Positions 9,475 through 16,125 of a stretch of 54,396 bases of DNA are shown here, piece by piece. Positions within the stretch are counted from its first letter, which is position 1. The number at the start of each line of letters is the position of its first letter. A program made the position numbers and the translations under genes. This DNA is from SAR324 cluster bacterium (GTDB taxonomy: Bacteria; SAR324; NAC60-12), in NCBI GenBank assembly GCA_028281495.1, contig JANQJU010000024.1, positions 1 through 54,396 of the forward strand, written 5' to 3'. The notes beneath the pieces are model-generated. The model was not told the DNA's origin. It made no database searches and saw only the letters and a program-made list of their open reading frames with translations.

Positions 9475-9478
9475 GCTT
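9463..9478 (+). terminator. Short inverted repeat at the end of the DUF218 gene
   Basis: AAGCCTA-TT-TAGGCTT is a perfect palindrome spanning the stop codon of the DUF218 gene. It could form a small hairpin in the nagB-nagA intergenic transcript. The next T-run begins only about 12 nt later, so it is a weak terminator or an mRNA-processing or attenuation site at best. Confidence 0.3.
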
Positions 9479-9517
9479 GGGGGATGAACTTTTTAATAAA
9501 GAGAAATCTTAATTCCT

Positions 9518-10681
9518 ATGAATAAAAATAAAATTGCTTATCTAGGTAGTCAGATTTTTGATGGACATCGTCGGTATCACGATTGCGCACTACTCATTGA
9601 AGATGGAATAATCAGAGCTATCAAAAGCAAACATGACATTCCAAAAAACTATCAGCAGATCGTTGTTTCTCCAGGCTTGATTTGCCCTGGATTTGTTGAT
9701 CTACAGGTTAATGGTGGAGGAGGGATTCTTCTCAATGATTCACCCACAGTTGAAACGATGCAAACCATCTGCAAGGCTCATCTGTCATTTGGAACCACAT
9801 CGTTGTTGCCCACCTTGATTACTGATGGATTGGACAAAACCCTAGCAGCAATCAATGCAGCACAAGAGTCGACCAATAACGAGGTTTCTGGTTTCCTTGG
9901 ATTACACCTCGAAGGCCCACATTTATCACAACAGCGCAAGGGTATCCATGAATCGAGCTTCATTCGCACCATGGAGAGAAGCGATCTACAAACCCTGATC
10001 AGTGCCGCAAAATCCCTTCCTAGCCTGCTGGTTACTATTGCGCCGGAGAACGTCACAACTGAACAGATTGCAGAATTGAGCAAGGCAGGCGCAATTGTTT
10101 CTCTTGGACATACCAATGCCGACTATACCCAGAGTTTTGCTGCGGTGGAGAATGGTGCCAGTTGTGTGACCCACTTGTTTAATGCGATGAATCCGCTAAC
10201 CAGTCGAGAACCTGGGTTGGTCGGTGCCGCACTACAACTCGGAGCCCTTTCAGCAGGTTTGATCGCCGATGGATTCCATGTTGATCCAACTACAATCGAT
10301 ATTGCGTTACGTGCGAAACGTGGCCCTGGAAAAATTTTTTTAGTAACAGATGCCATGTCAACGATTGGTAGTGATATCTCGGGACTCCAACTGAACAATC
10401 GATGGATCACACGTGCGGATGGACGCTTAACATCGGAGGATGGGACTTTGGCCGGTGCTGATTTGGACATGATTTCAGCAGTGCAATTTATGATCAATCA
10501 GGTAGGGGTTGAAGTCGACGAAGCATTGCGTATGGCCTCACTTTATCCAGCTCAAGTACTGAAACGGGAACATCAAATCGGTCAGTTGGTGCCTGGTGCA
10601 CAAGCTGATTTCCTTCACCTTGATGACAAGGTTAGTATCATTGGTGTGTGGCAAGCCGGACAGAAAAAACAGGGAGCGTAA
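9518..10681 (+). CDS. nagA: N-acetylglucosamine-6-phosphate deacetylase
   Basis: NagA removes the acetyl group from GlcNAc-6-P to give GlcN-6-P for NagB. The 387-residue amidohydrolase has 'GFVDLQVNGGGG' near the start, the metal-binding Glu in 'GLHLEGPHLS', the metal-ligand His in 'SLGHTNADY' and 'THLFNAMNP', and the catalytic Asp in 'FLVTDAMSTIGSD'. The N- and C-terminal beta-sandwich segments are present, so the gene is intact. It is the last gene of the amino-sugar block. The following 180 bp before the convergent ATPase gene contain nothing recognisable. Confidence 0.95.
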   Translation: MNKNKIAYLGSQIFDGHRRYHDCALLIEDGIIRAIKSKHDIPKNYQQIVVSPGLICPGFVDLQVNGGGGILLNDSPTVETMQTICKAHLSFGTTSLLPTLITDGLDKTLAAINAAQESTNNEVSGFLGLHLEGPHLSQQRKGIHESSFIRTMERSDLQTLISAAKSLPSLLVTIAPENVTTEQIAELSKAGAIVSLGHTNADYTQSFAAVENGASCVTHLFNAMNPLTSREPGLVGAALQLGALSAGLIADGFHVDPTTIDIALRAKRGPGKIFLVTDAMSTIGSDISGLQLNNRWITRADGRLTSEDGTLAGADLDMISAVQFMINQVGVEVDEALRMASLYPAQVLKREHQIGQLVPGAQADFLHLDDKVSIIGVWQAGQKKQGA

Positions 10682-10864
10682 ATGATTTGGGGGCCAGCGG
10701 CAGATTGGGATGATCGTTTTAGCAAGATTAGGATCGCTGTGATGATGATGTAAGCCAATTATTGTTTTTCTGCGTTTCGTTAGAATCCGTCGCTCGTAGA
10801 AGCTTCTATAACCAAGTCCGCTCTGGTTTCTTCCCAAGAAAAAACTGAATCAAAATCCCAGTTT

Positions 10865-11818
10865 TTACATCCAAATCACTTCAATCTGTTTGCCTTCCTC
10901 TTCCATTTGTTCGCGTTTGCCTACCGTTTCAATATCTTCTGGTGGCTTGCGGGAATAGATAATCAAACGGCCAAAATTTAGACCACATCGCTTGAGGTAG
11001 TCAGCCAGTTGTACTCGGCCTTTCCTCAATTCGGAAAAACACAGTTGTCTGCCCAAGGCGTTGACCAACCAAGGTTGTCCTTGCGAATACCAAAAGATTT
11101 GTTTCAGAGCTTCCTGGGTAAAAGCTTGCCCGGTTGCTTCAGTATGCTGAGCGTAGAGTTGAGCCACCTGTTCCTGATTGAAATTAGCAATGGTGAGAGA
11201 CTGGTCCTTGATATTGAAAGCCGAACCGCCGATGATGTGGCGTGATTGTTGATCCGAAAGAATCCGATAATCCCGTATATCTCGAACTCCGATCAGACAC
11301 ATGGAATGCGGAAAAGCTTGGGGACGATTGGTGTATCCCGCTCGAAGCTGTCTCAATACTGAGAGCAGGGAATTGCCAATCAAAGTGTCAATTTCGTCGA
11401 AAAATAAAATCAAAGGCTTGGGAAGTTCGAGACACCATTTAGTTAAGAATTCACTGAGTCCGTCAGACAGAAGAGCGATGTCATAGCATTGAGGGGAGGG
11501 ACGTAATTCTTCCGGTAGGTACACCAGGGACTGAATACGAAACCGATTGATAATGATCTGATTAGCCATGACGGCATCCTCGCGATATGCCTGCGCTGGT
11601 TCCACATTGATGTAGAGCGAAACATAGGTACCTTCCGCATTCAGTTCATGCATCAGTGCAATCACTTGTGTGGTTTTGCCAGTTTGTCTGGGTGCATGAA
11701 GCACAAAGTATTTCTCCTGCTCAATCAATTCTTTCGTTTGAAACAGACGCTTGGAGGTCGGAACCATATAATGCTTATTAGGAAAACATGGTCCTGATGT
11801 ATTGAAAAATTTATACAT
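10865..11818 (-). CDS. AAA_35-like ATPase, internally deleted and lacking its nuclease core
   Basis: This 317-residue protein is closely related to the 517-residue protein at 37517-39070. Both share Walker A 'HAPRQTGKTT' (residues 41-50) and Walker B 'LILFFDEIDTLIG' at identical numbering, and alignment without gaps continues to Phe261. From Leu264 this protein continues with what corresponds to residue 464 of the long homologue ('LRKGRVQLADYL' against 'LKEGRKQLSQYL') and ends in the same 'IEVIWM/L' tail. Exactly 200 codons are therefore missing, including the Asp and FELK residues of the PD-(D/E)XK-like nuclease. The ATPase may still fold; nuclease activity should be absent. It could be a decaying gene or a functional ATP-binding partner. 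Confidence 0.8.
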   Translation of the reverse strand: MYKFFNTSGPCFPNKHYMVPTSKRLFQTKELIEQEKYFVLHAPRQTGKTTQVIALMHELNAEGTYVSLYINVEPAQAYREDAVMANQIIINRFRIQSLVYLPEELRPSPQCYDIALLSDGLSEFLTKWCLELPKPLILFFDEIDTLIGNSLLSVLRQLRAGYTNRPQAFPHSMCLIGVRDIRDYRILSDQQSRHIIGGSAFNIKDQSLTIANFNQEQVAQLYAQHTEATGQAFTQEALKQIFWYSQGQPWLVNALGRQLCFSELRKGRVQLADYLKRCGLNFGRLIIYSRKPPEDIETVGKREQMEEEGKQIEVIWM

Positions 11819-11956
11819 GAGACATCCTGTGCAAAATATTCGGAAGCGATGTTTGTTTTTGCATCAAAAATACTACACCCAGTTCATTCAATACAAGCAA
11901 TGATGGTAGTGATTCAAAAATTACCCAATCGCTTATCTTCGAAGGTAAATTTTCCC

Positions 11957-12070
11957 ATCGTCCTTAATTTGCAGAAATCACCTTTGCAGCAAGAGGCGGT
12001 GGCACGGGCACCAATGGACAATCGTTGTCGGAAGGTTTGATCGTAGATTTCACGAAATTTATGACTCAAA
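11957..12070 (+). pseudogene. 114-bp relic of a ydiJ-type FAD-linked oxidase gene
   Basis: These 114 bp match 32458-32571, inside the intact ydiJ-like gene, without indels and with about 10 mismatches by my count. The reading frame equivalent to 'AEITFAARGGGTGTNGQ' (the FAD-binding loop) is still open over this stretch, but sequence on either side is unrelated. It is an orphan remnant of a second copy or of a recombination event. The 525-bp gap 11819-12343 otherwise holds only the GH31 leader duplication. Confidence 0.85.
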
Positions 12071-12170
12071 CTCGACATCAAATCAGTTCAATAAAGCCAC
12101 TTCCGGATTTCGATTACGAACGGCTCTCTGGTTCTTAGACTATCGACCTATTTCATTCACAGTATGACTC

Positions 12171-12378
12171 TAAAATTCCTTAAAGGAAGCAAAGATCAGC
12201 ATTGGTCACTGAAGCAAACTATATTACTATGAGAATAGGATGGAATTTGTTAAATGAGACCAGGGGTTCGGGTTTAAAATTTTTTAAAGGAGGCAAAGAC
12301 CAGCATTGGTCACTTAAGTAAACTATATCACGAGGGGGGCAGGATGGAATTTGTTAAACGAGACCAGGAGTTCGAATT
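12171..12378 (+). repeat. 104-bp tandem duplication of the GH31 gene leader and start codon
   Basis: Unit 1 (12171-12274) and unit 2 (12275-12378) align at a constant offset of 104 bp. Each holds an AAAGGA/AAAGGAGG box, a GAyCA-GCAT-TGGTC dyad (12194-12207 and 12298-12311), a 'AAACTATAT' stretch and the coding start ATGGAATTTGTTAAA. In unit 1 the ATG (12240) is followed by four sense codons and TGA. Unit 2 supplies the real start at 12344. The two copies differ at several bases, so the duplication is not fresh. The preserved dyad may be an operator present in two copies. Confidence 0.85.
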
Positions 12379-14347
12379 ATTTTTGTCAGGTAAGAAGTTA
12401 ATTTATCATTCACCTTCCAATCCATTCCTGTTTGCTGGAATTGGAACAGCTGTTTACGCTGCTATTCATGGCAATTTCAATGTGTCCGATAAGTTGCATG
12501 AGAAAATGGCTCTGGAAGATTTTGTCGTTGTCCAGGAAGAGGAGACGGTGATTGTCCGTCTTTCACGAAAAGGATTGCTGTCCATTACAGTTGCTTTTGC
12601 AATGGAGGAAGATCGCTTAGTTATGAAGTTTTCCGAAACGACGGGGAAGGTTAATCGAATTTGGATACGTCTTGCCGCTGAAAAGGAAGAACATATTTAC
12701 GGCTGTGGTGAGCAATTTTCTTACTTTGATCTACGTGGGCAGCACTTTCCACTCTGGACCTCCGAACAGGGGGTGGGTCGTAATAAAAAAACGTTGCCGA
12801 CCTTTTATGCAGATCAGCACGACGGTGGCGGTGGGGATTATTTCAGCACGTACTTTCCGCAACCGACTTTTGTTTCCAGCCGCAAATACTATTGCCATAT
12901 GGATGCCAGTGCCTATATGGACTTTGACTTCCGTGAAGACAACTATCATGAATTGCAGGCTTGGGAAGTGCCTGCTGCCATTACGGTCGAAACGGCGGGT
13001 ACTTATGTGGAACTGTTGAAGAAGTTAACCGGCTTGTTGGGGCGACAGCCGGAAATCCCCGATTGGGTTTACGAAGGCGTTACCATCGCCGCACAGGGGG
13101 GGACTGAAAGATGTTTGGAGAAACTCAGAGCCGCCCAAGCTAAAGGGGTCCCGGTGAATGCGGTTTGGGCTCAGGACTGGTCGGGAAAACGACAAACGTC
13201 CTTTGGCTCGCGTGTGATTTGGAATTGGCAGTGGAATAAAAAGATGTATCCCAATCTGGATGTTACAATCAAAAAACTGAAAGAAGAAGGGATCCGCTTT
13301 ATGGTCTATTTGAATCCACATCAGGCAGTGGAGGGAGACTTATACAAGGAAGGCAGCGAGAAAGGCTTCATGGTTAAAAATAGTGCTGGGGAAGACTATA
13401 TTTATGATTTTGGACAGTTTTACTGCGGTACTGTGGATCTGACCAATCCAGAAGCTTTCGAATGGTATAAATCGGTCATCAAAAGAGAGGTATTGGATCT
13501 TGGAATCGCAGGTTGGATGGCGGATTTCGGTGAGTATTTACAGACTGATATGGTTTTCCATAATGGGGTTCCTGGAGATCGGATGCATAACCGATGGCCA
13601 GCTCTCTGGGCAAAAGTTTGTTATGAAGCGATTCAAGAGGATGGCAAACTGGGCGAAGTCATATTTTTTATGCGAGCAGGATATACGGGAAGTCAGAAAT
13701 ACAACACCATGATGTGGGCAGGAGATCAAAACGTGGACTGGAGTATTGATGATGGGTTGCCTTCCGTCATTCCTGCAGCGCTTTCATTGGCGATGACCGG
13801 ATACGGTTTGCATCACAGTGATATTGGGGGGTACACGACTTTGTTTGACATGAAACGGACTAAAGAGTTGTATGTAAGGTGGTGTGAGATGTGTATGTTC
13901 ACTCCCATGTTAAGACATCACGAAGGCAACCGACCTGCGGACAACTGGCAATTTGACTCGGATGAGGAAACCCTCGAACATCTTGCTCGCATGACCAACA
14001 TCTTCATCACCCTAGCCCCTTATATGAAAGAAGCGGTTAAAGCCAACGCCGCATCGGGACTGGCTGTGCAAAGACCGTTGTTTCTGCATTATGAAGACGA
14101 CCCTGAAACCCACAACATTAGGTATCAGTATCTTTTGGGACGAGATCTTTTGGTCGCCCCTGTTTATGAAGAAGGAAAGACGGAATGGGAATGCTATCTT
14201 CCCAAAGACAGTTGGGTCCATTTATGGACAGGTAAGGGTTATACTGGCGGCAAAGTAACCATCGATGTTCCCTGGGGTAAGCCTCCGGTATTTTACCGTC
14301 AAGAGTCAAAATGGGTAGAGCTGTTTGAAAAGATCGGAAAAATGTAA
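12344..14347 (+). CDS. GH31 glycoside hydrolase with a sulfoquinovosidase (YihQ-type) active site
   Basis: YihQ-type alpha-sulfoquinovosidases release sulfoquinovose from plant and cyanobacterial sulfolipid glycosides. The 667-residue cytoplasmic protein aligns with E. coli YihQ at a constant offset of 11 residues over the active site: nucleophile Asp394 in 'GWMADFGEYL', acid/base Asp461 in 'MWAGDQ', and the sulfonate-binding set Gln251, Gln277, Arg290, Trp293, Tyr497 (E. coli Q262, Q288, R301, W304, Y508, from memory). 'HHSDIGGYT' and 'RHHEGNRP' are further family blocks. No other sulfoquinovose genes (isomerase, kinase, aldolase, sulfonate exporter) are nearby, so products must be handled elsewhere. 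The start is the second, in-frame ATG of the tandem leader, preceded by GAGGGGGG. Confidence 0.82.
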   Translation: MEFVKRDQEFELFLSGKKLIYHSPSNPFLFAGIGTAVYAAIHGNFNVSDKLHEKMALEDFVVVQEEETVIVRLSRKGLLSITVAFAMEEDRLVMKFSETTGKVNRIWIRLAAEKEEHIYGCGEQFSYFDLRGQHFPLWTSEQGVGRNKKTLPTFYADQHDGGGGDYFSTYFPQPTFVSSRKYYCHMDASAYMDFDFREDNYHELQAWEVPAAITVETAGTYVELLKKLTGLLGRQPEIPDWVYEGVTIAAQGGTERCLEKLRAAQAKGVPVNAVWAQDWSGKRQTSFGSRVIWNWQWNKKMYPNLDVTIKKLKEEGIRFMVYLNPHQAVEGDLYKEGSEKGFMVKNSAGEDYIYDFGQFYCGTVDLTNPEAFEWYKSVIKREVLDLGIAGWMADFGEYLQTDMVFHNGVPGDRMHNRWPALWAKVCYEAIQEDGKLGEVIFFMRAGYTGSQKYNTMMWAGDQNVDWSIDDGLPSVIPAALSLAMTGYGLHHSDIGGYTTLFDMKRTKELYVRWCEMCMFTPMLRHHEGNRPADNWQFDSDEETLEHLARMTNIFITLAPYMKEAVKANAASGLAVQRPLFLHYEDDPETHNIRYQYLLGRDLLVAPVYEEGKTEWECYLPKDSWVHLWTGKGYTGGKVTIDVPWGKPPVFYRQESKWVELFEKIGKM

Positions 14348-14352
14348 AACGA

Positions 14353-14481
14353 TTACCCCCGCTTCCAAAGACTCCGATGAATGCGTTTGGAAACCGCCTC
14401 ATCCATAATCCTTTGAAGAGCCTCTTCAATTTGTTGATGGCGATTGTAAATATCGTGTAAATCCAATTTTAATTTAGCCAT
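14353..14481 (-). pseudogene. Short ORF resembling the N-terminus of a small Smr-domain protein
   Basis: The 42-codon frame starts 'MAKLKLDLHDIYNR' and continues 'IEEALQRIMDEAVSKR', which resembles the opening of ~90-residue Smr-like proteins. The rest of the domain, including the 'GKGSG' loop, is missing; after residue 33 it ends in an unrelated 'IHRSLWKRG'. It is convergent to the GH31 gene with a 5-bp gap. I read it as a truncated remnant. A functional microprotein cannot be excluded. Confidence 0.35.
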
Positions 14482-14621
14482 AAAAATGAGTTCTGTATGA
14501 CAATAGGATGGTTTCGCTATGCACGCGGACTCCCTAGCAAGAGATGACTTTTTTTCGCAAAGGCACACCTGCTTGCCAGAAGGGCACAATTTTCATAACT
14601 TTTCTGCAACTTTTTTTGGAA

Positions 14622-14650
14622 TCTACAGTCTGTACAAGTGACAATATAAT
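14622..14650 (+). promoter_or_regulatory. Candidate sigma-70 promoter with an overlapping dyad, upstream of the metallothionein-like gene
   Basis: A perfect -10 box TATAAT (14645-14650) lies 17 bp downstream of a TCTACA -35 (14622-14627). The palindrome TACAG-T-CTGTA (14624-14634) starts inside the -35 box and runs into the spacer, the classical position for a repressor or metal-responsive operator. It resembles the TACA/TGTA half sites used by CopY/BlaI repressors, but with a 3-nt rather than 2-nt centre. The transcript start would be about 75 nt before the coding ATG. Confidence 0.5.
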
Positions 14651-14728
14651 TTGCACCTGTTCGTTCGATTCCGTGTGTGTGGATTGATTCGGTTTTGGTG
14701 CTTTCTTAAACTTTAGAAAGGCAAAGTT

Positions 14729-14851
14729 ATGAAAAAAAATCAACCTTCAGTAAAAACCAAAGAGTGTGCTTGCAAATGCGAGTGTGAGTGCAAGTGCGAT
14801 ATGTCAAAGTGTTGCTGTGCTACCTGTAAATGCCCTTGTAAATGTTGTTAA
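14729..14851 (+). CDS. Metallothionein-like Cys-rich peptide (40 residues)
   Basis: After an 11-residue polar head the peptide is 14 cysteines in 29 residues, arranged mainly as alternating C-x-C (Cys-Lys-Cys, Cys-Glu-Cys) with a central Cys-Cys-Cys and a terminal Cys-Cys. There is no His or aromatic residue. This composition is that of a metal-thiolate peptide. It does not match the spacing of the known SmtA/BmtA bacterial metallothioneins, so it is a convergent or undescribed type. AGAAAGG precedes the ATG; a promoter lies upstream and a strong terminator follows, so it is its own transcription unit. Likely metals are Cu(I), Zn or Cd. Its position 850 bp from a zinc regulator gene is suggestive. 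Confidence 0.75.
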   Translation: MKKNQPSVKTKECACKCECECKCDMSKCCCATCKCPCKCC

Positions 14852-14867
14852 TTAATCATACTTCCAC

Positions 14868-14898
14868 CTGAGGGACATCGTCCCTCAGTTTTCTTTCA
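14868..14898 (+). terminator. Rho-independent terminator of the metallothionein-like gene
   Basis: CTGAGGGAC-ATC-GTCCCTCAG forms a perfect 9-bp stem with a 3-nt loop, followed directly by TTTTCTTT. It separates the metallothionein-like gene from the sigma factor gene that starts at 14938. Confidence 0.9.
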
Positions 14899-14937
14899 TT
14901 TGTTACCGCCTAATTCCTCCCTTTCAATAACACTGTC

Positions 14938-15477
14938 ATGGATTCAGAACGAATTTGGAATGAATTTTCGACGAACATTTATTGCTTTATTCGAAAACGA
15001 GTGCACCATGACGAAGATGCCCAAGATCTTTTACAAGAAACCTTTTTAAAGATTCACAAATCAAATCACCAACTCCGCGACATTCAAAAACTCCTCCCTT
15101 GGCTCTACCAAATAACCCGAAATGTGCTCTACGATTTCTATCAAAACCAGGCCAAACAAAATTCGATATACCCACAATTAGCTTTGGAAATTGGAGAAAA
15201 AACCGAGGAAGACCAAGAAGAACTCCACTGTTGCTTACGACCTTTCATCCAAGAATTGCCTGAACCCTATCGTACCACAATGATTTTGTCCGAGCTGGAA
15301 GGCATAAAACACAAACATCTTGCGGGACAATTGAATGTTTCGCATTCGGCTATCAAATCTCGGGTTAAGCGTGGTCGAGAACACCTCAAAAAAAGATTTT
15401 TGCAATGTTGTCGATTTTCCCTCGACGATAAAGGTCTGCTATCGGGAGAAAATCAGTGCCAAAAATGTCCTTCATGA
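14938..15477 (+). CDS. ECF-type RNA polymerase sigma factor, SigZ-like
   Basis: The 179-residue protein has region 2 at about residues 5-75 ('DAQDLLQETFLKIH', 'WLYQITRNVLYDFYQ') and region 4 at about 105-155 ('LPEPYRTTMILSELEG', 'LAGQLNVSHSAIKSRVKRGREHL'), the layout of ECF sigma factors. The C-terminus carries 'CCRFSLDDKG' and ends in a C-x-x-C pair, a Cys-rich tail also seen in SigZ relatives, which could sense metal or redox. No anti-sigma gene is adjacent. The next gene is the metal-binding RHH regulator. Targets are unknown. Confidence 0.85.
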   Translation: MDSERIWNEFSTNIYCFIRKRVHHDEDAQDLLQETFLKIHKSNHQLRDIQKLLPWLYQITRNVLYDFYQNQAKQNSIYPQLALEIGEKTEEDQEELHCCLRPFIQELPEPYRTTMILSELEGIKHKHLAGQLNVSHSAIKSRVKRGREHLKKRFLQCCRFSLDDKGLLSGENQCQKCPS

Positions 15478-15607
15478 AGTCAATCACCGACTTTTACCCC
15501 CCTTGATTTCAGCACTCTAAATCACCACGCTAACAAAGCCCTACTTTATTCGAAAGTTGACTCATCGATAGTTCTCTCTATGGCAAGTATTTTTCTCTTG
15601 CTTGTTG

Positions 15608-15654
15608 GTAATACATTGTAATACTTTTGGTTTCTGGGTATTACTTTGTAATAC
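15608..15654. promoter_or_regulatory. Operator array: four GTAATAC-type heptamers phased at 10-bp steps
   Basis: Heptamers start at 15608 (GTAATAC), 15618 (GTAATAC), 15638 (GTATTAC) and 15648 (GTAATAC), all multiples of 10 bp apart and hence on one face of the helix. The right half, GTATTACTTTGTAATAC, is a perfect inverted repeat with a 3-nt centre. The array lies 39-85 bp before the GTG start of the RHH regulator. Ribbon-helix-helix proteins bind such short phased repeats cooperatively, so autoregulation, and control of the znu genes further on, is the natural reading. Confidence 0.6.
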
Positions 15655-15692
15655 GAAAACTTCTTAAGTTTTACGCCACTAGGGGGCTTATC

Positions 15693-15968
15693 GTGACTCA
15701 AAAAAAACAAGAACTCATTACCTTCAAAGTCGATGCATCGCTTGCCGCTGCATTGAAAGGAGTTCCTAACCGTTCGGACTTCATTCGTCATGCGATTTTA
15801 GTTGCATTGGATAATGTTTGCCCACTTTGTTCTGGTTCGGGAATTCTTTCACCGAATCAGCGCAAGCATTGGGAACGATTCACAGAAAAACACAATCTTG
15901 AAGAATGTGATGGATGCCACGAGCTTCATTTGGTGTGCCACGAAGTAAGTTGCGACAATATTCATTAG
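15693..15968 (+). CDS. Ribbon-helix-helix (CopG-like) regulator with a Cys/His-rich metal-binding C-terminus
   Basis: Residues 7-40 ('LITFKVDASLAAAL', 'PNRSDFIRHAILVAL') form an RHH DNA-binding unit. The remaining 50 residues contain C43-x2-C46 in a 'CPLCSGSG' (C-x2-C-x-G-x-G, as in DnaJ zinc modules), C72-x2-C75, C82 and C87, plus six histidines, giving at least one tetra-cysteine zinc site. The GTG at 15693 is preferred because AGGGGG lies 7 nt before it; earlier in-frame starts would run through the operator array. It lies just upstream of the znu genes in the same orientation. The likely role is a metal-responsive regulator of zinc uptake, analogous to but unrelated to Zur or NikR in its sensor part. 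Confidence 0.72.
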   Translation: MTQKKQELITFKVDASLAAALKGVPNRSDFIRHAILVALDNVCPLCSGSGILSPNQRKHWERFTEKHNLEECDGCHELHLVCHEVSCDNIH

Positions 15969-16024
15969 CCGGAAGCCCTTAATGACCGTCAACATTTAAC
16001 ATCATTCAATTCGCAAGGTTACCA

Positions 16025-16117
16025 ATGTTATTTTTTGAAATGAGTTTACGCCACCGCATGCTGGCCTGGGCTGCCGTCAGCATTGGCATCCTCTCACTTT
16101 TGATGGTGATCATTTGA
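16025..16117 (+). CDS. Single-membrane-span microprotein upstream of znuC
   Basis: The frame encodes 30 residues: a short head with Arg-His-Arg followed by a 19-residue hydrophobic helix ('MLAWAAVSIGILSLLMVII') ending at the stop. GCAAGG sits 6 nt before the ATG. The stop codon TGA is 8 nt from the znuC start and overlaps its GAGGGAAGAG ribosome site, the arrangement of translationally coupled genes. Size and charge resemble small regulatory membrane peptides that bind transporters. I recognise no family. The evidence is position, ribosome site and composition only. Confidence 0.45.
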   Translation: MLFFEMSLRHRMLAWAAVSIGILSLLMVII

Positions 16118-16125
16118 GGGAAGAG

